The notes under the pieces: model-generated
Told to the model about the DNA's origin: nothing
The model's input: only the letters and a program-made list of their open reading frames with translations
The model's database searches: none
Made by a program: the position numbers and the translations under genes
Part shown: positions 42,632 through 51,125 of the stretch, in pieces
Layout of the letters: every line of letters starts with the position of its first letter
Position numbering within the stretch: position 1 is the stretch's first letter
DNA from: an uncultured Oscillospiraceae bacterium
Lineage (GTDB): Bacteria > Bacillota > Clostridia > Oscillospirales > Ruminococcaceae
Length of the DNA: 64,000 nucleotides
Assembly: GCA_910579545.1 (NCBI GenBank)
Contig: CAJTVI010000006.1
Coordinates: forward strand, 1-64,000
Direction of reading: 5' to 3'

Positions 42632-43975
42632 ATGGCGTATACGAGCGTTATCCCCGTCCACCGCCTAGACAACAGTGTGAGGTATGTTCTTGACAAAGAC
42701 AAAACATCCCGCGCCAAAAATGCCGGCTCCCTTGAAGAAGCTGTGGGATATGCCCTCAACCGGGATAAGACCGAACAGGGTTTGTTTGAATCCTCAATCG
42801 GATGCGCCTGCACTACCGCCTTTCAGGATATGCGGCAGGTGAAAGAAATCTGGCACAAGATGGGCGGGGTGCAGGGATATCACCTCGTGCAGAGTTTTGC
42901 GCCGGGTGAGGCCACGCCGGAACTCGCCCATAAGATCGGGCTGGAGCTGGCAGACCAGCTGCTCGGCGGGAGGTATCAGGCCGTGATTGGAACGCACCTC
43001 AACACCATGTGCATCCACAACCACATCCTCTGGAACTCGGTCGCAATGGACAACGGCAAAAAGTACCACAGCAACTGGCTTACTTATGAGACCGATATCC
43101 GGGCGGTGTCAGATGAGCTGTGCCGAAAATATGGGCTGTCGGTTATCCAGACGAAAGAACCGCAAGGTGTGAGCATTCCGTACTCCGAATGGCTTGCGGT
43201 GCGGGCAGGGAAAGCCACATGGAAAACCGTGATCCAGCAGGATGTAGATGCGGCCATCGCCAGCGCCTTTACCTGGCGGCAGTTCCTCTCGGCTTTAGAG
43301 CGGCAGGGATATGTGATCCGGCTGGACCGCAAATACATCACCCTGCGGCCGCCCGGCAAGGAGCGGGATGTCCGGTTCAAGACGCTCGGGCCACGCTATA
43401 CGCCCGAGGCCATCCAGCGGCGCATCCTTGAACCAAAGGCCCTCCCACCGGCTGAGAGAAAGGTACCCCGCCGCGCAAGGCTGCGCCTCGGTGGAAAGCC
43501 GCTCTACAGCAGGGCAGGGCCGTTCAGACGCTCCAGCCTGCGCGCCCTCTATTTTGTGTACCTGTACCGCATGGGCGTGCTGCCACGCAAACCGGTGTAT
43601 CGGGGCTATGAGGTGCGCGAGGACATTCGCAGGCTGGATAGACGGATCAAGCAGATGCAATTTTTATCCGAGCATTCCATAGATGACCGGGGACAGCTTG
43701 CGTCACTGCAAAAGAGTGCAGAGAATGAGATCGCTGCGCTGGCAAAAGAGCGCCAGCGGCTCTACCGCACCGCGCCGGCGGGGGAGCGGATCGGGCAGAT
43801 CAATGCCAGACTGAAAACCCTGCGGCGCACGGTGGAGCTGTGTAAGAACATCGCTGGTCAGTCCGAGGAAATGGCGCAAAGGATGCGAGCAGACCGTGAA
43901 ACCGCCCGGCAATTGCGCGAGAAAAAGGAGTATCAAAAAGCAAGAGGCCCTAAACATATAAAGGAGTTGATGTAA
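42632..43975 (+). CDS. mobA: MOB_P-type relaxase
   Basis: 447 residues. Relaxase N-terminus with QGYHLVQSFAPGEATPELAH near 80, and the histidine motif THLNTMCIHNHILWNS near 118-133 that binds the metal. A catalytic Tyr is expected in the first 30 residues (VRYVLDKDKT). The C-terminal third is a charged coiled coil (about 330-440). It nicks oriT and leads DNA into the recipient. Length is near that of compact Tn1549-like relaxases. Confidence 0.92.
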   Translation: MAYTSVIPVHRLDNSVRYVLDKDKTSRAKNAGSLEEAVGYALNRDKTEQGLFESSIGCACTTAFQDMRQVKEIWHKMGGVQGYHLVQSFAPGEATPELAHKIGLELADQLLGGRYQAVIGTHLNTMCIHNHILWNSVAMDNGKKYHSNWLTYETDIRAVSDELCRKYGLSVIQTKEPQGVSIPYSEWLAVRAGKATWKTVIQQDVDAAIASAFTWRQFLSALERQGYVIRLDRKYITLRPPGKERDVRFKTLGPRYTPEAIQRRILEPKALPPAERKVPRRARLRLGGKPLYSRAGPFRRSSLRALYFVYLYRMGVLPRKPVYRGYEVREDIRRLDRRIKQMQFLSEHSIDDRGQLASLQKSAENEIAALAKERQRLYRTAPAGERIGQINARLKTLRRTVELCKNIAGQSEEMAQRMRADRETARQLREKKEYQKARGPKHIKELM

Positions 43976-43977
43976 CC

Positions 43978-44235
43978 ATCGAAAACTATCCCAGAAGAGA
44001 TCAGGTGGAGCATATCCGGCAGCAGTACCCGGCCGGGACGCGCCTGCGCCTGCACAGCATGGCCGACCCCCAAGCAGTGCCGCCCGGCACCACCGGCACG
44101 GTGGTGTATGTAGATGACATGGGGCAGATCGGGATGCGGTGGGACAACGGCCGCAGCCTGGCCCTCGTCCCCGGCGTTGACCGGTTCACCCGCGTGGACG
44201 TCCCCAAGCGCCAGAAAGGCGGTGACGCCAGATGA
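43978..44235 (+). CDS. DUF4314 family protein
   Basis: About 85 residues. Family pattern YPRRDQVEHIRQQYPAGTRL, VPPGTTGTVVYVDDMGQIGM and RWDNGRSLALVPGVDRF, an SH3-like small domain of unknown function common in ICEs. Homology begins upstream of GTG 44005, which favours the in-frame ATC 43978, 11 nt behind AAGGAG. It overlaps the next gene by 4 nt. Confidence 0.75.
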   Translation: MENYPRRDQVEHIRQQYPAGTRLRLHSMADPQAVPPGTTGTVVYVDDMGQIGMRWDNGRSLALVPGVDRFTRVDVPKRQKGGDAR

Positions 44236-45041
44236 GCTACACGAGCGAACCCGCAGACCAGATCGTCCGTTACTCGCTGGAGGGGACGGAGGTTGCCCTC
44301 AAGCTGACCGGCACGGCCGCAGAGCATTTCGCCATGTTTGCGTATGCCATCCTCAAGGATCAGAAAAAGACGCGCGGCAAAACCAAACTGGTGCGGCTGC
44401 TCAAGGAGGGAAAGCCCCTCAAGTTTTTCACGCTCCCCGAGGACAGGATGCGGGAGTTTGCGCGAGACGCCAGACGCCATGGCCTGCTGTTTGTGCCCAT
44501 GCGGGATAAAGCCCATCCGGGGGTCATTGAGATCACGGTGTGTGCGCAGGACGCAGCCAAGGTCAACCGGGTCATGGACCGTATGTGTCTCGACTTTGTC
44601 AAGGCAGCTGCGGGGGACGCTCTGCCGGAGCAGGCACCTAAGACGCCCACAGCAACACCGGCTAAATCCGCTGTCAAGATCGAAACGGTCGAAACGCCGG
44701 ACGGTACGGTGGACTTTGTGGTCGGTGGGTTTGAGGACGACTTTGGCCTTGCCGGGGAGGACGCCGGAAATTTTACCAAAGGCCGGGCGGACGCCCCCCT
44801 ACAGAGGGGACTGAATCCGTCCGCGCTTTCCTCGCCCAGCAAAAGCTCTTCGCCAATGCCGTCCGCAGAAGATAAGGAAGTACCGCCGCCCAGGCCAGGC
44901 CCAGGCCAACCCAGCGGCCGGCCCTCTGTCCGGCAGGAGCTGCGGGAAATCCGGCAGGAGCAGAAGCAGAAGGCTAAGCGCAAAAATCTTGTGCCCCAGC
45001 GTACACGCACGAAACACAAGAAAAATATGAAAGGCAGGTAA
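44232..45041 (+). CDS. PcfB-like protein (DUF3801)
   Basis: 269 residues. The N-terminal 130 residues (LEGTEVALKLTGTAAEHFAM, TKLVRLLKEGKPLKFFTL, GLLFVPMRD) match the DUF3801/PcfB family, which helps deliver the relaxosome to the VirD4 coupling protein. The C-terminal half is low complexity: acidic patch, Ser/Pro-rich linker, then Lys/Arg-rich end (QEQKQKAKRKN, RTRTKHKKNMK) suited to binding DNA. Its ATG overlaps the DUF4314 stop. Confidence 0.8.
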   Translation: MSYTSEPADQIVRYSLEGTEVALKLTGTAAEHFAMFAYAILKDQKKTRGKTKLVRLLKEGKPLKFFTLPEDRMREFARDARRHGLLFVPMRDKAHPGVIEITVCAQDAAKVNRVMDRMCLDFVKAAAGDALPEQAPKTPTATPAKSAVKIETVETPDGTVDFVVGGFEDDFGLAGEDAGNFTKGRADAPLQRGLNPSALSSPSKSSSPMPSAEDKEVPPPRPGPGQPSGRPSVRQELREIRQEQKQKAKRKNLVPQRTRTKHKKNMKGR

Positions 45042-45046
45042 TATGC

Positions 45047-46003
45047 ATGGATCTCTCCAAACTGATCAACAAGGCAGCGGAACAGCCGCAGGCTGAGGCC
45101 GCGGCACAGCAGACCCCCAAAGAGGAATACGCTGCCCTGAAAAAAGCCGAACGCGAGGATGCCTGGGCGCGGGTGGACGCCACCGCAGAGGCTGTGTTCA
45201 AGGATGGAGCCTCAATGCAGGCGTGGCTTGATTTTGCGGCCGCCTGTACCCCGCAGAGTACCCGCAACCTCCTGATCCTGTATAACCAGAACCCGGCCAT
45301 CCGCCACCCGCGCACCTTTGACAAGTGGAAAGAGGCGGGCCGGTCGGTACTGGCGGGCGCGGCCGGCTACACCTTTTTTGCGGAGCAACGCTATACCCGC
45401 GAAGACGGCACCCCCGCAACCGGGTATGCCCTCGTGAAAGCCTTTGACATCTCCCAGACCCGCGGCCCACAGCCAGCGGCCGAGACCCCGCGCGAGCCGG
45501 AGGAACTGCTGGCGGCTTTGATCGAACAAAGCCCTGTCCGGCTGGAGCTCTCCGACCAGCTGCCGGACAAGGTACAGGCGCAGTATGTGCCGGCCCAGCA
45601 CACCATCTTTGTGCGCAACAACATGGAGGCCGGGACGGCATTCTGCGCCATCGCCCGTGAGCAGGCCCATGCCAGCTTTGACACGGTGGGCCGGGGCTAT
45701 ACCCGGCAGGCGTTTGCGGCGCAGAGTTATTGCGCGGCCTACATCGCCGCCAAAAAGTTTGGGATCGACACATCTGCCTTCCGGTTTGACAAGGTGTGCG
45801 AACTCGGCACAGGGCTGGACACCCAGAGCAAGCGCAGTTTCCTCAGCGACGTCAAGTCCGCGGCATACACGGTCAGCCGCGGCATCCGGCGCAGCTTCCG
45901 CGAGATGGAGCAGATGATCCAGCCGGATGCGTTCCCGGTTGCTGATCAGCCCCGGCTCGCGAAAGCAAAGGCGGAAAAAAGCAGGGACGCCGGGAGCCGC
46001 TGA
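45047..46003 (+). CDS. ArdC/LtrC-like antirestriction-type protein with degenerate metal motif
   Basis: 318 residues. The N-terminal ~125 residues (FKDGASMQAWLDFAAACTPQ then STRNLLILYNQNP and FDKWKEAGRSV) match the ssDNA-binding ArdC-type domain. The C-terminal domain corresponds to a zincin-like part, but where HExxH is expected it reads REQAH (near residue 205), so the protease centre looks incomplete. Such proteins protect incoming ssDNA. It follows pcfB by 5 nt. Confidence 0.72.
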   Translation: MDLSKLINKAAEQPQAEAAAQQTPKEEYAALKKAEREDAWARVDATAEAVFKDGASMQAWLDFAAACTPQSTRNLLILYNQNPAIRHPRTFDKWKEAGRSVLAGAAGYTFFAEQRYTREDGTPATGYALVKAFDISQTRGPQPAAETPREPEELLAALIEQSPVRLELSDQLPDKVQAQYVPAQHTIFVRNNMEAGTAFCAIAREQAHASFDTVGRGYTRQAFAAQSYCAAYIAAKKFGIDTSAFRFDKVCELGTGLDTQSKRSFLSDVKSAAYTVSRGIRRSFREMEQMIQPDAFPVADQPRLAKAKAEKSRDAGSR

Positions 46004-46102
46004 GAGTTTTCCGTTTGTTTTCAATTGGAGGATAGCCATATCGCAGTCTTTGTGATATGGTTGGCTCAGAAGAAAACAGCCTGGATATAGGGGGGATATG
46101 AC

Positions 46103-46381
46103 ATGGAAAAAGAGCGGCTGTTCAGGATGACCGAAACGGAGCAGTGTGTGCTGGTGGCGGCACTCAAAAATAGCCCTGGCCCGGCCAGCGATCTGGCCAG
46201 CCGGGCGGCGTCTGCACCCAAGCGCAAACTGTACCTTGACACCGAGGAGTACCGGCAGGCGCTGCACGGCCTCAATCAGCTGCGCACCGACTACATGGCG
46301 GCGGGGCATTACAGCGACGGCATCGATGCGGTCATGCTTAAACTCACAAAATCCAAATATCGCCGCGCGCCCGCACGGTGA
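46103..46381 (+). CDS. Small ICE protein of unknown function
   Basis: 92 residues. MEKERLFRMTETEQCVLVAA and LYLDTEEYRQALHGLNQLR suggest a helical protein. AGGGGGGA lies 6-7 nt upstream of the ATG. It ends just before a strong promoter. Confidence 0.6.
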   Translation: MEKERLFRMTETEQCVLVAALKNSPGPASDLASRAASAPKRKLYLDTEEYRQALHGLNQLRTDYMAAGHYSDGIDAVMLKLTKSKYRRAPAR

Positions 46382-46390
46382 ATGTCCGGC

Positions 46391-46419
46391 TTGACAAAAT
46401 CCGATGCGGAGGGTATACT
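46391..46419 (+). promoter_or_regulatory. Consensus sigma-A promoter of the transfer leader
   Basis: TTGACA (46391-46396), 17-bp spacer, TATACT (46414-46419), predicted start near 46426. It is the best promoter in the ICE body and lies ahead of a ~420-nt untranslated region and the virD4-virB4 genes. Confidence 0.85.
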
Positions 46420-46425
46420 ACAAAC

Positions 46426-46850
46426 AGAAAAGGGCGCTGCGACAAGCGGTTAGCCCGGAGTTAGAGTAAGGTACTCAAGAATAACCTGAGAAGCCGTCAC
46501 CCTGGCCGGTGGCGGTTTCTGCGTTTCACGATGATGGTCACCGTGAACCCTCCAAAATGGAGTGTAATACGCATGAGCCTCACCCCCTTTCGGGGTGGGG
46601 TGGCCAACCGCCTGTATCGTCGCAATGGACTGCACTCCATTCAAAAAGCCCGGCCGATGGCCAGGCTTTTCTCGTTCCGCTCCGTCATTGCTCCTCTTCC
46701 CCACGAAACCTTGCTTCGCAAGTTTCCGCGGGGACCCCATGGCACAGCACTCTTATCCCTTCCGGGGCAAATCCACTGTACCAACCGTTGTCGTATTTTG
46801 TCAATCTTTCGCCGCCCCCACTTCCCCGCCGGGAAGTGGGGGCTTTTTGT
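46426..46850 (+). ncRNA. Structured untranslated leader RNA (candidate attenuator)
   Basis: No supported gene. Local stems: CCGTCACC/GGTGGCGG (about 46494-46515), TTCACG/CGTGAA (about 46525-46546), a CCCC/GGGG hairpin (about 46583-46600) enclosed by ATGGAGTG (46557-46564) pairing with CACTCCAT (46633-46640), then AAAAGCC/GGCTTTT (46644-46670) and a final strong terminator (46815-46848). The layout, promoter to terminator and then the transfer genes, suggests either a free small RNA or a leader whose terminator is regulated. I do not recognise a known riboswitch class. Confidence 0.6.
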
Positions 46851-46856
46851 TTTTTC
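46815..46856 (+). terminator. Strong intrinsic terminator just upstream of the transfer genes
   Basis: CCCCCACTTCCC (46815-46826) pairs perfectly with GGGAAGTGGGGG (46831-46842), followed by CTTTTTGTTTTTTC. The next coding region begins only about 20 nt after it. Confidence 0.9.
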
Positions 46857-46868
46857 TGAGGAGGGGTC

Positions 46869-47657
46869 TTTGAGAAAAAAGTAAGATATATTGCTTCCCT
46901 GTCCGGGGGAAAAGACTCGACCGCAATGGTGCTGCGTCTCCTGGCAGAAAACTGGCCGCTGGACGAGATCATCTTCTGTGACACCGGCATGGAGTTCCCG
47001 CAGATGTATGGGCATCTCGACCGGCTGGAAAAGCATATCGGTAAGCCAATCACCCGGCTGAAAGCGCCCGCATCCTTTGAATACTACTTCTATGAGTATA
47101 TGCCGCAGCGGAAAAACCCCACGCTGCTGGACAAGCGCGGCAAAAGCTGGCCTGGCCCGCTGAACCGCTGGTGTACCGGGCTCCTGAAAACCCGGATCAT
47201 TGACGCCTATCTGAAAGAGCGGTATGGACAGGATGCACTCATCCAGTACATCGGCATCGCCGCGGATGAGCCGGAGCGGGTAAAGGAGCACCGCTATCCG
47301 CTCGTAGAATGGGGCATGACCGAGGCCGACTGCCTGCGATACTGCCGGGAGCGCGGGTTTGACTGGGGCGGGCTGTACGATGTGTTCAAGCGTGTGTCCT
47401 GCTGGTGCTGCCCATTGCAGCCGCTGGAGGAACTGCGCAGGCTGCGAATCCATTTCCCTGATTTGTGGGATAGGCTGCGGTACATGGATGACCACACATG
47501 GCGGCAGTTTCGCAAGGATTACTCTGTGCATCAGCTTGACCAGCGTTTCCAACTGGAGGAAGAATGGCTCCGCAAGGGCCTGTCCATCACGGGCAGGCCC
47601 TTTTACCTTGCCCTGCAAAAGGAATTGGACCGGCAGAAAGGAGTTGACGAGCGATGA
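46869..47657 (+). CDS. PAPS reductase/DndC-like ATP-pyrophosphatase protein
   Basis: About 262 residues. The PP-loop SGGKDSTAMVLRLL is at about 11-24, followed by IIFCDTGMEFPQMY and later CWCCPLQPLEELR with clustered Cys (near 180) that may bind Fe-S. This family, often in phages and ICEs, resembles PAPS reductase and the DndC protein of DNA phosphorothioation; its true substrate is unknown. The PP-loop lies upstream of the first ATG (46926), so initiation must be earlier, near TTT 46869 or GTC 46866 behind GAGGAGGGG. It overlaps virD4 by 4 nt. Confidence 0.75.
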   Translation, partial: FEKKVRYIASLSGGKDSTAMVLRLLAENWPLDEIIFCDTGMEFPQMYGHLDRLEKHIGKPITRLKAPASFEYYFYEYMPQRKNPTLLDKRGKSWPGPLNRWCTGLLKTRIIDAYLKERYGQDALIQYIGIAADEPERVKEHRYPLVEWGMTEADCLRYCRERGFDWGGLYDVFKRVSCWCCPLQPLEELRRLRIHFPDLWDRLRYMDDHTWRQFRKDYSVHQLDQRFQLEEEWLRKGLSITGRPFYLALQKELDRQKGVDER

Positions 47658-49474
47658 ACCGCAGGCAAACCCCGTGGTGGGTCTGGCTGCTCCCTCTGCC
47701 GCTCGTATGGTGGACGGCGCTGTGCTTTGCCGCCTGTTGGCGGCCGGGGGAAAATCTCTTTTACCAACTGGAAAGGATCACGGCGGCCCTCAGCGACCCG
47801 GCAGCCATCCGTTGGACACAGGGCGCGCCCCGCGCCCTGTTCGGGTTCACACTGGTGTATGCCGTCTGCGTTTTTGTCTTTGTCTCCAGCGTCAAAAATA
47901 CCCGCCGCGGCGAGGAACACGGCTCGGCCAAGTGGGGCAATGTGTTCGCCATTGCCAAGCGGTATATGGATCACAAGCGCCCCGGCCAGAACCTCATCCT
48001 GACCCAGCACTTCCAGATCAGCATGGACGGCCACAAGCATCAGCACAATACCCACGTCCTCGTCATCGGCGGCTCCGGTGCGGGCAAGAGCCGGTCGTAT
48101 GCTATCCCCAATGTGCTGACCTGTGGGGACTGCTCCATGCTTGTCTGTGACCCCAAGGCCGAGATCCTCCGCAAGACCGGCGCGGCGCTCAAAGGCCACG
48201 GCTTTGAGGTGCGGGTGTTTGACCTCATCGACCCGGACAGCTCCTTTTGCTACAACCCCCTCGCCTATGTCCGGGACGATAAGGACGTCCTGCGACTGAT
48301 CGAGACCCTCATCCAATCCACTACCCCACCGGGTTCTCAAAGCTCTGACCCGTTTTGGCAGAAATCCGAGACAGCCCTGCTGCAGGCGCTGGTGCTCTAC
48401 CTCATGCACTACGCCCCGCCCGAGGAACAAAACTTCGCTACGGTCATGGAGATGCTGGCGGCGGCCGAGGTCAAGGAGGAAGATGACGATTTCGAGTCCC
48501 CACTCGACATCCTGTTTGCGCGGCTCGAGATGCGCGACCCGGAGAGCATTGCCCTCAAGCAGTATCGCATTTTCAAGATGGGCGCGGCCAAGACGGTCAA
48601 GAGCATCCTCATCAGCGTGGGCGTGAGGCTGGCGGCGTTCAATTTGCCGCAGATTGCAAAGCTGACGTGTCTGGATGAACTCCATCTTGAGGAGATGGGG
48701 GAGAAACGGATCGCCCTGTTCTGCTGCATCCCGGACAGCGACCGCTCGCTCAACTATCTGGTGGGTATGCTCATTGGGCAGCTCATCCAGACATTGTATT
48801 TTGTAGCGGATCGCAAATACAAAGGCCGCCTGCCAGTGCCGGTGCATCTGCTCATCGACGAGGCCCCGAACATCGCCCTGCCCACCGACAACTTCCTGCC
48901 TTGGCTCGCCACCATGCGCAGCCGCAACATCTTTTGCAGCTACATTGCGCAGAATATGGCGCAGCTCAAAGGGCAGTTCAAGGATCAATGGGAATCGCTG
49001 GTGGGCCTTTGTGACGAGTTCCTTTTCACCGGGGGAAATGAAAAAGAAACGCACAAGTATGTATCCGAACTCATGGGCAGAGAGACGCTGGACACCAACA
49101 CCTATGGCCGGACCCGTGGTCGGAACGGCAGCTATTCGACCAACGACCAGCAGGCCGGCCGTGAATTGCTCACGCCAGACGAGGTGCGGATGCTCGGCCC
49201 GCGCAAGGCAATCCTGTTTGTACGGGGCGAGCGGCCCATGCTGGACGATAAGTACGACCTCATGCGCCACCCGCACATCCGCGAAACTGAGGACGGCGGC
49301 GCGCCGCCCTACGATTATACCGCCGCGCGTCTGGCACAGGGGGATCTCGCCGGTGCGCCGGAGGATTACGAACTGCTCGACATGGACGATTTTTTGCCGG
49401 AACCGTCTGCGCCGGGCACATTGCATTTTTCCGTCCAGAGGGGCGGAAATCAAAGAACAGGAGGAAGCGAATGA
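47654..49474 (+). CDS. virD4: VirD4/TraG type IV coupling protein
   Basis: 606 residues. Two N-terminal membrane helices (about 8-28 and 60-80), Walker A VIGGSGAGKSRSYAIPN near 138, Walker B LLIDEAPNIALP near 398, and the C-terminal conserved GNEKETHKYVSELMGRETLD. It is the ATPase that hands the relaxosome to the transfer channel. It overlaps both neighbours by 4 nt, indicating one operon. Confidence 0.95.
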   Translation: MNRRQTPWWVWLLPLPLVWWTALCFAACWRPGENLFYQLERITAALSDPAAIRWTQGAPRALFGFTLVYAVCVFVFVSSVKNTRRGEEHGSAKWGNVFAIAKRYMDHKRPGQNLILTQHFQISMDGHKHQHNTHVLVIGGSGAGKSRSYAIPNVLTCGDCSMLVCDPKAEILRKTGAALKGHGFEVRVFDLIDPDSSFCYNPLAYVRDDKDVLRLIETLIQSTTPPGSQSSDPFWQKSETALLQALVLYLMHYAPPEEQNFATVMEMLAAAEVKEEDDDFESPLDILFARLEMRDPESIALKQYRIFKMGAAKTVKSILISVGVRLAAFNLPQIAKLTCLDELHLEEMGEKRIALFCCIPDSDRSLNYLVGMLIGQLIQTLYFVADRKYKGRLPVPVHLLIDEAPNIALPTDNFLPWLATMRSRNIFCSYIAQNMAQLKGQFKDQWESLVGLCDEFLFTGGNEKETHKYVSELMGRETLDTNTYGRTRGRNGSYSTNDQQAGRELLTPDEVRMLGPRKAILFVRGERPMLDDKYDLMRHPHIRETEDGGAPPYDYTAARLAQGDLAGAPEDYELLDMDDFLPEPSAPGTLHFSVQRGGNQRTGGSE

Positions 49475-49854
49475 AACAAAAGAAAAACTGTACTGCAAAA
49501 AGCAGTGGCCCCCTCGGGGAAATGCTGACGCCGCTGCACCGCAAGGCGGACACGTTCAAACGTTCCTATCGGATGCTGGCGGCGGCTTTTGCCATGACTG
49601 TGCTGCTGACCACCCCGGCCTTTGCCACGGGCGGCGACCCGCTGGCTGTGATCAACAACCTGACTGCCTTTATCTTTTCCCTGATCCGCGCGGTGGGCAT
49701 GATCCTGCTGGGCTGGGGGATCGTGCAGGTGGGCCTGTCGCTGCAGAGCCACGACCCAAGCCAGCGGTCGCAGGGGTTCCTCACGCTGGCGGGCGGCTTG
49801 ATCGTGACGTTTGCAAAGGAGATTCTCGACCTGATCACCGGCACAGCAGTATGA
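49471..49854 (+). CDS. Maff2 family, pilin-like membrane protein
   Basis: 127 residues. After a basic N-terminus there is a signal-like helix (AAAFAMTVLLTTPAFATGG, about 36-55) and two further hydrophobic helices, a VirB2/TrbC-like topology. Maff2 proteins regularly sit between VirD4 and the VirB6-like gene in Tn1549-type ICEs. Confidence 0.85.
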   Translation: MKQKKNCTAKSSGPLGEMLTPLHRKADTFKRSYRMLAAAFAMTVLLTTPAFATGGDPLAVINNLTAFIFSLIRAVGMILLGWGIVQVGLSLQSHDPSQRSQGFLTLAGGLIVTFAKEILDLITGTAV

Positions 49855-49884
49855 GAGGTGTGCGGAGAAAAGAGGTGATGGCCT

Positions 49885-50724
49885 GTGGGTGACAACGCAT
49901 GGATCATCGACAATCTCAACGCTGCGCTGGAAACCTGGAACTCGAAGCTGGCCGAGCTCTGGCAGCTTTTGACCCAAAGCCCGCAGGGGTTCCGGGGCGG
50001 CGGCATCTGGCAGGTGGTGCTTGGCATCCACGGCGCGCTGAAAGGCATCGGGCTCGGCCTGCTGGTGCTGTTCTTTGCGGCCGGGGTCATCCAAACCTGC
50101 GGCAGCCTGGCTGAGACCCGCCGCCCCGAGCGGGCGCTGGGCCTGTTCGTCCGGTTCGTGCTGGCCAAGGCCGCCGTGCAGTATGGCCTCGACCTCATGC
50201 TGGCGGTGTTTGAAATCGCGCAGGGGACGGTGTCCAGCATTATGTCCGCCTCCGGCGTGGGCGGGCTTTCCGGCGCGGCGCTGCCGCAGGAGGTCATCGA
50301 CAAGGTGGCGCAGGTCGGCTTCTGGCAGAGCATCCCGCTCTGGGCGGTCACCCTTTTGGGCGGGCTGTTCATTACGGTGCTGTCTTTCATCATGATTTTG
50401 ACCTTCTACGGCCGGATGTTCCGGCTCTACATTTTCGCGGCTATTGCCCCGATCCCGCTGGCCGCCTTTGCCGGGCAGCCAAGCGCAAACATCGGGCGCA
50501 GCTTCCTCAAAAGCTATGCAGGGGTGTGTCTCGAGGGCGCAGTGATCGCTCTCGCCTGTGTGATCTTTTCAGCCATGGCCAGTGCGCCGCCCGCCATTGC
50601 AGGCGGGGTTTCTGCGGTCACAGCCGTTTGGAGCTATGTGGCGGAACTGATTTTCAACCTGCTTGTGCTGGTGGGGGCCATCAAGGCCAGCGACCGGATC
50701 GTCAAAGAGATGATGGGGCTTTAA
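49885..50724 (+). CDS. VirB6/TrbL-like channel membrane protein
   Basis: 279 residues from GTG 49885, with GAGGTGA about 7-10 nt upstream. Five or six membrane helices (about 45-68, 85-110, 150-185, 190-205, 215-235, 240-262). GFRGGGIWQVVLGIHGALKG and FYGRMFRLYIFAAIAPIPLA are typical of the CD0411-like VirB6 family. It should form the inner-membrane part of the transfer channel. Confidence 0.85.
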   Translation: MGDNAWIIDNLNAALETWNSKLAELWQLLTQSPQGFRGGGIWQVVLGIHGALKGIGLGLLVLFFAAGVIQTCGSLAETRRPERALGLFVRFVLAKAAVQYGLDLMLAVFEIAQGTVSSIMSASGVGGLSGAALPQEVIDKVAQVGFWQSIPLWAVTLLGGLFITVLSFIMILTFYGRMFRLYIFAAIAPIPLAAFAGQPSANIGRSFLKSYAGVCLEGAVIALACVIFSAMASAPPAIAGGVSAVTAVWSYVAELIFNLLVLVGAIKASDRIVKEMMGL

Positions 50725-50750
50725 GATTTTGGAAGAATGGAGGGATACGC

Positions 50751-51125
50751 ATAGAAATCAAGATTCCGAAAGAGATCAGCGAATATCAGGAATCCGTATT
50801 CTTCGGCCTCGGCCTGCGGCAGTTCACCTGTTCGCTGCTGGCCGTGGCCGCGGCGGTCGGGCTGTATTTCCTGCTGGACCATGCCGTTGGCGCTGAGATC
50901 GCGGGCTGGGCCAGCGTCCTCGGCGCGGCGCCATTCGCAATCTGCGGCTTTGTCCGCTATCACGGTATGACCGCCGAGCAGACGCTGGCCGCCATCCTGC
51001 GCTCGGAGGTGTTTACCCCGCGCAGGCTCGTGTGCAAAGGAGAAAATCTGTATTACAGGGCGTTGGCCGGGCGCATTGCCGCCGGCAGAAAAAAGCCCGG
51101 CCGGGAAACGGAGGTGGCCGCATGA
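50751..51125 (+). CDS. prgI: PrgI family protein
   Basis: About 124 residues. EIKIPKEISEYQESVFFGLG then LRQFTCSLLAVAAAVGLYFL is the PrgI/VirB3-like signature with two adjacent membrane helices. The frame stays open upstream, but GGAGGG is placed 6 nt before ATA 50751, exactly where family members begin MEIKIPKE, so ATA is the expected start. It overlaps virB4 by 4 nt. Confidence 0.87.
   Translation: MEIKIPKEISEYQESVFFGLGLRQFTCSLLAVAAAVGLYFLLDHAVGAEIAGWASVLGAAPFAICGFVRYHGMTAEQTLAAILRSEVFTPRRLVCKGENLYYRALAGRIAAGRKKPGRETEVAA

Noticed and set aside
46509..46884. Several open frames in the leader at 46426-46868
   Set aside because: They are overlapping frames in GC-rich stems without SDs or recognisable products; the region reads as structured RNA.
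50526..50750. PrgI starting at ATG 50526
   Set aside because: This would overlap most of the VirB6 gene's end in another frame; PrgI homology begins at 50751 behind a clear SD.
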